Program-made: the position numbers and the translations under genes
Shown here: in pieces, positions 1 to 10,907 of the stretch
Numbering within the stretch: the stretch's first letter is position 1
Layout: each line of letters begins with the position of its first letter
The notes under the pieces: model-generated
The model's database searches: none
What the model was told of the DNA's origin: nothing
The model's input: the letters and a program-made list of their open reading frames with translations, nothing else
Assembly: GCF_963422355.1 (NCBI RefSeq)
Contig: NC_085100.1
Coordinates: 3,361,568 to 3,425,567, forward strand
Length of the DNA stretch: 64,000 nucleotides
Source of the DNA: Corticium candelabrum
Lineage: Eukaryota; Porifera; Homoscleromorpha; Homosclerophorida; Plakinidae
Direction: 5' to 3'

Positions 1-2970
1 GTATACAAAAATCTTGTTTGGGACAAACTAATTTAATGACAACTCAATTTTCTTCACTACTAGTCAATAAAATGAATATAATAAATCATATCTTTATTAG
101 TCACTAAAATAATAGCATAGATCACAAATATTGATAATAGAAAATGATTATTTTTAGCAACTAACAGCGAACAAAGTAATAACAGCGAACAAAGTAATAA
201 CAGCTTTCTCACGGTATGACCTCAATTAGTTAAGTCTGAAACCATTAGAAAAACAAACTGGCATAAATGAAGCCCTCTAAATAATTAGAAATTTCGAACA
301 AGTTAATAAAACTAAAAACCTTGAAATATTATTATACATCAATAAAAGTAACTAAAATGATATCAAAAATCAGTACATTCATAAGTAGCAATAATTACAT
401 GACCCAGAACCAACCTTCCTCAATATGTTTGTAGTATATAGCTAACTTCATGTGGTATATTATAATGACCATATAAAAATGTATTAAAATATTTAATATA
501 ACCATAATTTATTTACGTGATAATGGTACTTTATCTAAAATATATAAATAAATCTTATCATGATCAAATCTAACTCTATTCATTCTAGCAAGCATCGGTG
601 TATTAATGTAGCCGTAATCCTGATGAGTTATTTTCTTAACAACAAGAGATAACCATAAGTACTGGCACTCGTTTCATACATTCCATATTATTAGTGACCA
701 TTTTTTCTCTCAGAAGTTATGGTGTGAAGATAGCATAACCCATCATAGGATACGTATTTCTTGAACCTACTTCTAGACTTGATAACATCTTCCATTAAAT
801 AGTAAGAGATTTAATTTAATTCAATTCACGTTTACATATATTTTTATTGACCAGTTTGTTAGGCTTCTCACTAACAGTTTGTTGCTGTTAATCAAACAAA
901 TTTTCAAGTTCACTTTTGCAATAATTAAAAAGTTATTTTCAAGTCATTTCTATAAAATATTTAAAAATCTATATTTCTAATTTGTATTAGAATGTATTAA
1001 AAATACCTATAAAATATATTTACTAAATTTAATTTACCTCATTAGAAAATATAATTGTTATCAAAAATAACTTTATAATAGTTATCAATTTAACATGTTT
1101 TCAGGCTTTGAATTTTTGTTCAGAAATATCACTTCAGTTAATTGATTCTGTTCCCAAAATAATTTTTGATGTACAGATTGTTCCAATACATTTTAGCACA
1201 ATTTACTTGACCAAGAGTTAGTGCATAACATACCCTTGGCATATTGTACGTACCATCAGTGTTGTGGAAGGCTTTGTGTCACAGTCTTAGTTTTATTTGC
1301 AATTTATTTGACCAAGAGTTAGTGCAAAACAGTTCCTAGCATACTCATTCAATACAAACCTCGGCATACTGTACCATCAGTACACTGTTGTGTCACACTC
1401 TTAGAAATGAATACATACAAAGTTTGTACTGCTACTTTACTGTCTTGTTTGTAAAAGCAGAGTGTACTTTCATACTAATATAAATTGTGTTAGTCTGGGA
1501 AGAGAATTTCTAATGTTTTATGTTAACTGCTTCTGATGCTAAACACATCTGAGAGGATGACTAAAATGTAGCAGAGTAGTCGCATAGATGTATTTGGCTA
1601 CATTCTGTTTTCTACAGAACCACTGTCTGGAACAAATTTTATTGCAAGACTTCTTGACACGCTCAAACGTTCTAGCTGAAGACAGACATTCGTCTAGGAC
1701 ATTTAATTAATACAATGCAACGAAAGACTTCTTAATTAATTAATTGACAATGTAATCACATGCTAGAGTAAGACTGCCCAAATTTATTTGGAAGAGGAAA
1801 CTATATTTTCAGAAACTGACTGCTACAGACTAACATGAGTGCAGACTTGTTCGATAACTACGATATTTCGTCGAGATTCTAGGGTCTCGCACGATAAATG
1901 CTACCCAAGTAATAACTAGTAGTCTAATGTTCCAATGACACATGTACAAGCCGCACGCTTGACGCAAACACACACAATCCACTAGCTAGAAAGCTACCAT
2001 GCAGACGTGTTCAAAACCACGTGCTCGACTGACTAGACTGACCACTGCTTGGTTGTTGGAGTCTAATTCCAGTCAAAATAGAGTTCCTGTTAGCTGCAGT
2101 GCCGTGGAAACTTTACAAGTTTAACGCGCGCTACGTAACTATTTCATATACATGTACACGTGTGGTATGCAGTCCCGGATAAGGAATTTTTAAACAGAGG
2201 GTTGATCCACTAACACTCATAAAGCACTAACTAATCTTCTCTCTTTTACCGAAATTATTTATTGGTAAAGGTTGACTACAAATCTTCTACACTGATAGCT
2301 ATTAAGTAATATATTAAAAAATTACACGTGTGTGATATGTATTACCTGTGCAGGGCCGGATCCAGGAATTTTTGAAAGAGGGGTTCACTGTTAGCAGTTA
2401 TTTATATTGTTATTAATTTTCTATTTTCTAATGAAATTATATAAAATTATTGAACCACGTCTATTGGAAAAGAGGGGTTACAACCCCCTAACGCCCCCTC
2501 TGGATCCGGCCCTGCCTGTGGAATTAACTACTAGTCACATCAGCAGCATGACCTGGCTGTTAAGTAAAGAAATGTGCGTTCAGTGTGGGTAGTCTAAAAC
2601 AGTAAGTCTAATAAGAGCCCATCTGTGGCAGCAAAAGCGGACCTTTGTGCAATCTAACTAATAATGTGCGCGAAGGGACCTACCAATTTTGTTACTATAC
2701 GTCTGGGTGCGAGGCTAGGCAGTCCCTTCTTTTCATCGGTGCATGGTGAACTATGCGTGTATGTCTATTGGAAAAGATGGTGTTGAACACGCTAAACCAC
2801 CGTTTGGATCCCGACCTGGTATGTGTCTAGAGTAATCAGCATTGTCCGTGCGCCTGATACACAGACAAGTACTAGCGTTGACCTACGCAGTCTAAATTTA
2901 GTTTAATTATAAGATATACGGGTATACGTTATTTAGTGATGTCCAAACCGGGAACAAAGCTAATTTAAAC
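1..2970 (-). repeat. 5'-flank unit of an off-window receptor gene (array copy 0)
   Basis: AT-rich noncoding DNA with no credible gene. It aligns by eye, with small indels, to 22910-25380 and to 34870-38930, which are the 5' flanks of the two minus-strand TIR/NB-ARC/TPR genes in this window. Landmarks shared by all three are the block beginning with caataaaa/c..aatattataaatcatatc near 65, the block with catgaccca..aaccaacctt near 400, and the aacgcgcgctacgtaac motif near 2125. Because the genes lie left of their flanks, a third gene copy is expected immediately left of position 1. The distal end (2840-2970) matches 38795-38905. A MITE at 2351-2514 interrupts this copy. Confidence 0.8.
2351..2514. 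mobile_element. 164-bp MITE, hAT-like termini
   Basis: Terminal inverted repeats cagggccggatccag and ctggatccggccctg bound an AT-rich interior without coding capacity. The hexamer cctgtg occurs directly before and directly after the element. The paralogous flank at about 25277-25300 shows the empty site (cacctgtggaatcaact), which confirms a clean insertion after the flanks duplicated. CAGGG-type ends are common in hAT elements, but these usually make 8-bp duplications and only 6 bp are clear here, so the superfamily is tentative. Decayed relatives lie near 2170-2215, 2745-2820 and 25145-25180. Confidence 0.85.
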
Positions 2971-3483
2971 ACTTACCGTAGACTTGCTCTTTCCGCTTTC
3001 GTCATTCCCCGGATTGTCAATCCTCGAGACTGGTTTCAGACCCCCATTGACGTCACTAAATGCTGCCATTAGTGCGTACTGTGGGCCAGCTGCCTTGGGC
3101 ACATTTTGACATGCCTGGTAACCGCGGTTGCAAAGGCGTGGCGCACAAACACTTCACAAATCGCCAAAAGAGAGTTCCTATCGCATTTTGGGCCTATAGA
3201 TTTGCATTAATTAATCTAGGAGTTAGCGCGGCTTTTGAACGGAAGTTTTGTCTTTTGTCGGACGATCTGGGCGTCATAGTCGTCGTTCGCGCTATGAGTT
3301 TGGCTCCAAGTGCTTCCGAATCCGATGCCAATGGGTAGACAAGAAACGGCTGAGACGCAGTTCATGTGACAGTGTTGAAGTGAGATGCATGTTTGCCTTT
3401 GACCATATACGGTATCTTTGGCTGTTTGGTTTACATCTTGCATAAATTATCGGCTCCCGGAAGCCGTTTATTGGACTCATGCC
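2515..3483. other. Intergenic stretch before gypsy element; contains half of an inverted repeat
   Basis: No convincing gene. Open frames at 3060-3480 overlap on both strands and show no recognisable domain. About 2960-3062 is an inverted copy of 8030-8145 (shared core ggattgtcaatcctcg plus the gtgacgtc end), so the gypsy element lies within a region bounded by roughly 100-bp inverted repeats. A CRE-like tgacgtca occurs near 3049. Confidence 0.5.
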
Positions 3484-3571
3484 TGTAATATATACGGGTT
3501 TCTAAAGTAGATCCGGCAAATGAATAGATCAGTTCTAATCGTCTTGACTACACATTGCGTGGTATACTACA
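3484..3571 (+). repeat. Truncated left LTR of Ty3/gypsy element
   Basis: This segment starts tgtaatatatacg and ends gtggtatactaca. It matches the last ~90 bp of the right LTR (7753-7843). Sequence upstream of 3484 no longer resembles the right LTR, so the first ~145 bp were lost or replaced. The end ACTACA is the inverse of the TGTAGT that opens the right LTR. The next bases, tggtgtcgagagta from 3572, have the TGG start expected of a tRNA primer-binding site. Confidence 0.75.
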
Positions 3572-6500
3572 TGGTGTCGAGAGTATACGATTCGAACCGA
3601 CTCTGAAGACATGGGTTAGACCACCGTCGTTATTCTCACCACAAGGCGCAGCAAAAGAATGGTCACAGTGGCGAGACCACTTTATCTATTTTACTTGAAA
3701 GCCACAAACAAACACAAAGAGCCAAAATCAACGCAAGTCGCAGTACTGCTCACAGCAATGGGAAGGGAGGCAATATCAATTTACAAGACATTCACATAGG
3801 CAAACGAAGAAGACAACGACAAACTAGACGTTGTTTTCAACACGTTTACGACACACTTCAAAACCCAAAACGAACGAGACCTATGAACGGTTTATTTTTC
3901 AGCGAAAACAGAAGCCAGGTAAGTCCTACGATACTTTATACACTGACTTACTGCGCATAGTAGAAACTTGTGGTAGAGACGCAGAAAAGCCCAAGATAGT
4001 ACGTGAACATGAACATAGTATCCGACACAGTTAGAGAAAAAAATTGCTTGGAGAATCAGGTCTTACGTTAGAACAGGCTGTGGAGTATGCCGTTCTATGG
4101 AAGAGACAACACAATATCTCACCTGCATAGCAGCGTCGAGTGCCACAACAAAGAATGCGATTCGGAAGCTGCATTGGCGCACGCATTAAAAGAATCAAAA
4201 GCGCGCCGACAGCCATTATGCTATTATTGCGCGACAAGACACAAGCCACGGGCCTGCCCAGCATGGGACAAAGATGTAGTTACTGCAACAAGCTGAATAA
4301 TGAATGCAGTTGAGGCTTGCAAGAAAGCTGAAAAAGAGAGACCCGGGATCGAAACGTGCAGCAAGGAGAAGACTGCCAACACAGTGACGCCTGCCGGAAC
4401 CAACACTAGTGAGGAGAAGGAAATAGCCAAAGACCACTTTGCCTACATGATTAGTAGACGTTGTGATACAAAAACGAAAAGGTGTAGCATATCATCTTGG
4501 ACACACGTAGTAAAGGACTAAAAGCCAAAGTTGACACAGGTGCCACATGCAACCATCCTTCTTCTCCAATCATACAAGGTGTTCTGTGAGGATCCCTAGA
4601 GCCAACCGCTACTCACTCAACAGCAAAAAGGAAGAAAATTGATAGATACAGAGAAAACAACTCTAGAAACAACCTTGGAAGGTGGGACTAGAAAGATAAA
4701 GTTTATTGTAGTTGCTGAAAATGTGGAGGCCTTGATAGGACTGCCCATATTAAATTAAGGAAAATGGGTATCATTAACAAGCACAGTCAGTTACCAAAAC
4801 CCATGAACTACCAGAAGCAATCAGTCAATTTATCGATGTATTTCAAGGACTCGGACAACTTTCAGGTAAACATACCATTCAACTGCGGAAACATGCCCGA
4901 AAACCATACAACCGGCTAGACGAATCTCTTCAAGTACAGGCAACAGCTGAAGTCACAGCGGGAGAAAATGGCAGACTAAAAAATCCATGCCATGGTAACA
5001 GAAGATACAGCACGGGCCAGCCCCATTGTACTAGTAAACAAGCTGGGAACAGACAAGCTACTCGTCTGCATGGATCCAAGTGCTCTAAACAACGCGATTC
5101 AACGAGAAAATTATTAAATCAAGACACCAGAAGAGATATTTGCAGACTTAGCAGGCTGTGAGTACTTTAGCACAGTAGATGCTACCTTGGATTGTTTTAC
5201 AAGTGGCGTTGGAGGAAAAGAACAGCTACCTGACAACCATTGCAACAACGTTTGGACGATACTGATACTTCAGGCTTCCATTCGGGAATATCTTCGCCCC
5301 GAAGGTTTTCCACCGGATTTTCACAGAAGCCTTCTCGGAATTTCAAGGTGTCCACACGTATGACGATTACATACTGGTGTCAGGCACTACTAGGGAGGAG
5401 CATGATGAGTGACTGTACGCAGGACTACAGAGGTACCATGTGCTAAACTTGAAACTCAAGTGAGACGAATGCATCTTTGGACAGAAGTCACTTCCATACC
5501 TGGGCCACATTATGACTTCGGAAGGCATTCAACCTGACCCTGAAAAGATTGAGGCAATACTACATTTCTTTCAGTCTGAGTGAAAGGGCGATGTATCTCG
5601 TCTACTTGGAATGATTACACATTTAGCCAAATTCTGTCCTGACTTAGCAAAGGAGGCCAAGCGACTACGACCACTGACACAAACAAATAAATCGTGGACG
5701 TGGGATGCAATCCATGATGAGGCAGTAACCCGCTTGAAGAAAATAGTCTCTAATGTTTCAACTCTACGTCTCTATGAGTCAATGACCCAAGACTCTCAAT
5801 CACTATCACTGTCGATGCATCCTCATATGGGTTGGGTGCAGCCTTACCTCAACAGGGCCAACCAGTTAATTATGCTTCAAGGAATTTGACTAGCACACAG
5901 CAAAGATACGCTCAATTGGAAAAAGAAATGCTAGCAGTACAGTTTGGATTGGAGAGACCTTTACCTAATGCGTACATGATCAGACCATCACCGTAGAGAC
6001 CAACCATAAGCCTTTGCTAGGCATATCAAAAGAGCTTCTCAATGACGTCTCACAACGTATATAGAAAATGCGGCTACGCTGTCTCAGATACCATTACAAC
6101 CTGGAGTATCGCCTGGGGCAGAGAAATAGTTCTAGCAAATGCCCTAGGCATGGCTCTCACAATAATGGTATACGAGGGACATGCTGCCCTCACAGAAGAC
6201 CAAATTACGACAGTCATGCAACAGGCCATTCCCACCCCGGTTGGACAGTCTCGGTGCAGAAAAGCGACACAGCAAAACCCAACCTTACAAGCCATACAAA
6301 CATACATAACAGCAGGCTTGCCCTCACACGGCAAGGCGGTACCTTGCCCAGTACAGCCCTTTGGACAGTCCGACACGACCTGACCGAGAAGGACGGAATA
6401 CTATTCAAAGGCAGTCAAGCAGTGGCACTAACTGTCCTATGTCGATCAGTACCGGAAAGCACACACGATGGTCATTTTGGGAGAGTAAAATGCTTAGAAC

Positions 6501-7608
6501 GAGCCAAGAACTCAGTATATTGGCTAGGGTATCTGCACGACATAGAGAATAAAGTAGCAAGATGCAGTAGATGCCAGGAAGGACGAAACGAGAATCCCAG
6601 GCTGCCTTATACACCTCATCCTATTCCACTTTATCCTTACCAGAAGATTGGAATGGACATGTTTGAACTGAATGGACTACTGCATCTACTCTCAGTCGAT
6701 TATTTCAGTAAATGGATCACCGTTACCAAACTCAACTACACTAGATGTCGTGATATTATAGAGACAGTGGACGAACAATTTGCCAACTCTGGGATTCCGA
6801 AAGAAGTCATCTCCGACAATGGGCCACAGTTTGCATGCGCAGACTTCCGACGTCTCGCGCCGATACATTAGGTTTTAGGTATGTTGCATCAAATCCAGGG
6901 TACCCATCAAGCAATTGTCAAGCTGAGCGAAGAATAAAAACAGCAAAGAAAGCAATGAGAAAATGTTTACCGACTGCCGTTCTTTCCCTGACGTACTGAG
7001 AGTACTCAGGACCACCCCAATTGGAGACGGGATACCATAACAACAGAGCTGCTGCAAAGCAGACAATTACGTACCCAACTTGCTGTCAACAAAAAGACAC
7101 TAGAGCCTCGTGTATGGCGACAGCAAGAAGTCATAGACAAGCTGGCAAAGCAACAAAGGGACATGCTTTTTGCGACAGATCCAGTGCAGCAGTACCGCAC
7201 TGATTTGAGGAGAAAACGTTCGCATTCGAAAAGGTGGGACTTGGGTGCCAGCGCAAGTGGTTGCACATCACAACACACCCTGGTCATACCTGGTTCGTGT
7301 TATGGGACGACACATACTACGCAGAAATCAGTCGCAAATCAATAGGACAGCAGAGACGTAGAGAATATCAGAACCTGCAACGACAAGCAAGACGACTGAA
7401 CACAAAAGCACACCAGAAACAAAGAAGCGAGCAGACACTCGACCAGACAACTAATGATGCTCTAAACAACACAGAGTCAATAACACCACAGGAGACGCCT
7501 AGAGACTACCTACCAACAAGATGTCAACACCAGATCTGGAAGAGTCTCCAGGCGACCTGCTTACATAGCTGAAAACTGTGTACCATGAAGAACTGCGTGA
7601 GAGAATAG
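3572..7608 (+). pseudogene. Decayed Ty3/gypsy gag-pol
   Basis: Internal region of an LTR retrotransposon with gag and pol in typical order, broken by many frameshifts and stops. A gag-like frame runs at 3831-4034. A CCHC zinc knuckle (CYYCATRHKPRAC, Cx2Cx3Hx4C) lies at about 4219-4257. Protease and reverse-transcriptase remnants occupy about 4.5-5.6 kb, with an RNase H-like stretch to about 6.1 kb. The longest open frame (to 6871) carries an integrase with a HHCC zinc site (H..H near 6464-6475, C..C near 6563-6574) and catalytic-core signatures GMDMF and SDNGPQF. The frame breaks before the core's last acidic residue. It cannot encode a working element. Ty3/gypsy assignment follows domain order and knuckle type. 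Confidence 0.88.
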
Positions 7609-7843
7609 TGTAGTGGTTTGACTAATTCTAGTGTTGTGTTCTGTTGACTTCATTGTGTTGTACCGTTGTCAGTTTTAGCGAGTAACTTTTCTGCAGTGAC
7701 GCAAATAGTTTACACACTCCAAAATGACACTGTTTAGATCTAGAGAGAGATAGATGTAATATATACGAGGTTTGTAAAGTAGATCCGGGGAATGAATAGA
7801 CCAGTTCTCGTCGTCTTGACTACACATTGCGTGGTATATTAAA
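7609..7843 (+). repeat. Right LTR of Ty3/gypsy element
   Basis: About 235 bp. It begins TGTAGTGG after the purine-rich gagagaata and its last ~90 bp match 3484-3571. The right end has drifted (gtggtatattaaa instead of gtggtatactaca). Inverted termini TGTAGT/ACTACA define the boundaries. Divergence between the two LTR remnants indicates an old insertion. Confidence 0.72.
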
Positions 7844-7955
7844 TTACCCAGCCATTCTCTTCGCGCGCGCTCCACGTGTTTTAGCACGTGCTTTTGGTTC
7901 CACTAACGTGAAGCGCGCGCGAGGGGGAGGACGTACTGGGTACGAGTCTAGAAAC
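7844..7955. mobile_element. ~100-bp hairpin MITE (ACCCAGTC family), copy 1
   Basis: Starts ttacccag and ends actgggtacgagtct, with an inner hairpin around ctccacgtgttttagcacgtgc. Two better copies are at 41568-41672 and 46067-46162, with ends AGACTCGTACCCAGTC and GACTGGGTCGAGTCT. It directly abuts the right LTR, so the gypsy element may have inserted at or into it. Confidence 0.6.
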
Positions 7956-8687
7956 AACATACGTCTGATAACTTTTCGTGTCTGATACAGATCGGTAACG
8001 AGGTGCAATAATCGCAAGCACTTGGTGTATTTAGTGACGTCGACGAGCAGCCTGAAACCAGTCTCTCTGTGGCGAGGATTGACAATCCGGAGAATGACGA
8101 GGGCGGAGAGAGACTGGGTCGAGTCTGTACACTTACCGTATTACGCATTGTTATTGCAACCGCTCGTACGTACCTACGGTACTTCTATACTGTAGGTTGT
8201 CGCTTTTACAAAATCCAAATCCCAATACACATGCAGATCTAATTTCTTCCTGTTTCTTGGCATAAACCTTTGATAGACTCAGAGTAACGTTTCTCGTAGC
8301 TATAAATTCAAATTTTGTAATGATTTAATTTGGAGTCTCACCCATGCATGTTCAAGCGCTAGAACCTCATGCATGTTCTGTTTGAGTAGACACAAAGTTC
8401 AACTAGCAAATTCAGTTTACCAATTACAAGGCGGTAAACTTAACATTGCCAAAGACCACGTGTGACTTACAAAAGACATCTCACAAATGTACACCCTCGC
8501 AAATGGCAAGAGCGGTTTGTAACAGTACAGGCAAATTAATCACTCAATGGGGTTATATGCCAGGACAATTCGCTTCTTCGAGGCTCGTGATCCATGCAGC
8601 ACACCTCTAGTACCCATACCACAGATTTTTGAAGTGGTTCAGAATTCTAGTCGTCTGTACAGAATTTGAAATGTTCCCCAATTTAGA

Positions 8688-8855
8688 AGGTCCAGAAATT
8701 TTTTAAAATCAAAGCAGCCCAAAATTTTGTAAAACTAACATGGTCCAGTATTTTGTAAAACTGAAATTGTCTAGAGTTTTGTGAAACTAAAGTTGTCCAG
8801 AATTTTGTAAAACAGAATGGTCCAGAGATTTGTAAAACTGAAGTGGTCAAGAATG
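8688..8855. repeat. Degenerate ~31-33 bp minisatellite
   Basis: Five to six diverged units of the form gtccagaattttgtaaaactgaa follow one another. Spacing varies slightly and no open frame is maintained. Confidence 0.75.
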
Positions 8856-10192
8856 ATGTAAGTGGTTGTTTCAGAGTTCACAATGGTCCATATTAAAGTT
8901 AGAGCCCTATTAGACAGCAGAATTTAACACTGCGTGTAATTGACCTAACCGGTTTCAAAATCGTTAACAAACATTGCTTTACATCGGTCCACACCCAAGA
9001 GTTAGCTGTTAGATTTGTTCCCAGGTGTGCTCATCGTTGGCAATGGTGATAGAACGGAATTTTCGATTTTGTCAATAATATAGTTTGCTCGATGAGATTT
9101 CCTAATTTCTTGTTGGTGTATCAGATGGATTAACATCCTAGATGACACTGACTTGCCGATAATAGTTTTGAGCTACTTCGAGTAGAATCACGAAATTTAA
9201 TGGACGAAACGGTCGCATCATTGTACCATGGTCCACATTCTAATGGTTAGTCGTATCTAGTACCGAAACTAATTTTACGACACCAACGGTTTATTTCTAC
9301 AGTTTAACTTCTTATGTTTAAAGGCATGCATGTATACATATATGTTCATGGAGTCTGATAATTCATTAATTAATTGAATCTTGTCTCCGTGTGTAAATTG
9401 CTTTAGGTTTTAGCAGTTACAGACTCGAATGTGTCCAAACACCGACAGACTCTACTGTTAGTGGGTAAAAAGAGCAGCATGAAGCTTCAACTGTTTCCAG
9501 ATATCGATTATCTTTTACTAATTTCCAGCAGCAGTAGCTGCGGTTCCAGCTGTGTTGGCAGAGCTGAGGAGATACGAATGTTGGAAAGATTTCCTAACAG
9601 TTAGATTGCAGGAGTATGCTGCTTTACCCTGACCGAAATCGATCGGGATAGAAGATGTCAACAGGTCTTGAGTTGTCATCATTATCTACTGCAGCGTCAT
9701 GGTTATCAATAGAAAGAGCATTGCATTACGCGACATTCTGATACGTAAGGGACCGTCGCCACAACCCAACACGTGGTCGGCAAACATGTCGATAACAGAT
9801 CCGCAAGGACATCTTAGGAAGCTTGGCGCAGATTGAAAAAGCTAAAAAATTCCGGAGCGGTATCGCAATGAACTCCTGTGAGAACATGGTGTAGCAGTCG
9901 AACGATCTATATATAATTGCGCTAGCTTTTATTGTAGTCATGAAACTGGCAGTAAATATTATGGTGCACAGACCACTAACACCTTTGTAGCGCTCAACGT
10001 TAACGTGCTAATTGGAAAAGCATGTTGAGAAAGCAGTCTCGCGTAGCCAGACTCGACCGTCGCGTCAGAAGCCACCTGCTCACTGCAGACTGAAATTCTG
10101 TAATTTAATTAGATTGCACGCCTTAATAGTTTTGTACTTTTCTTGACATTTCACAATATGTGTAAACACCAGGATTTTTTTTATCTGCGTGG

Positions 10193-10194
<2 letters not shown>

Positions 10195-10268
<74 letters not shown>

Positions 10269-10310
10269 GTGTGTGTGCGTGTGTGTGAGAGAGAGAGTGT
10301 GTGTGTCAAC
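10195..10310. repeat. (GT)n microsatellite
   Basis: Nearly pure GT to about 10264, then interrupted by gcgtg and gagagaga variants. Confidence 0.95.
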
Positions 10311-10767
10311 GCAATGTCAGTAAAGTTTGACTCGACACGCGAAAAATTTAGCCTAGCTAAGTCCTCGATTCCAGGTAACCTGTTGACAGTACTGTATGGG
10401 TGCAGACTGCTGTCAACCACCTACTGTCCCAATTCTAATGACTGTCATATGTGTAACGAATTCAAAGGCACGATCACCATCAAAGCGAATATAACATGTA
10501 TACGGACCGAATTCGCAGAACACAAAATTGGCAGGCGTATATACTCTGAAAGCTATTGCTTCAGGCGTCCATAATTAATTAATGTTCTTAACAATTCCCT
10601 GTATACATGAAGTGTCCAAAGTCATGTCAGACAAATGCAATTGATGTATTGTAGATAATACTATTACGATTTAATACCACAGCTAGAAATTTTGGGGAGC
10701 CAAACCTTCTCCCTCGTCATCCTTTAATATGGAAAGTCGATTATGCGTGAGACAAAACGTTCACCGG

Positions 10768-10856
10768 CAATACCAAATATCAATACCAAATATCAATACC
10801 AAATATCAATACCAAATATCAATACCAAATTTCAATACCAAATTTCAATACCAAAG
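10768..10856. repeat. 13-bp tandem repeat downstream of receptor gene 1
   Basis: About six units of caataccaaatat lie just beyond the stop codon of receptor gene 1 on the minus strand. The equivalent site downstream of gene 2 (26370-26420) has about three units, so the array has changed length since the duplication. It would fall in the 3' UTR or immediate downstream region. Confidence 0.85.
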
Positions 10857-10907
10857 AGAAGAGAACGTTAACCATATAGGGTAGATCTACGTAACGACTA
10901 ACAAACA

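Larger units (their letters stand above)
7956..10907. other. 3' flank of receptor gene 1; repeats, no gene seen
   Basis: Noncoding. Contents: a foldback at about 8048-8118 (accagtctctct ... agagagactgggt), a degenerate minisatellite at 8688-8855, a region at 9040-9240 resembling 25470-25640 (the 3' flank of receptor gene 2), a MITE-like end near 10035-10070 (gtctcgcgtagccagac), a (GT)n tract at 10195-10264, and a 13-bp tandem repeat at 10768-10856. Open frames over the (GT)n tract are artefacts. Confidence 0.55.

Noticed and set aside
3060..3480. Four overlapping open frames of 62-92 codons
   Set aside because: They overlap on both strands, have no recognisable domain and fall on repeat-derived sequence near a gypsy LTR.
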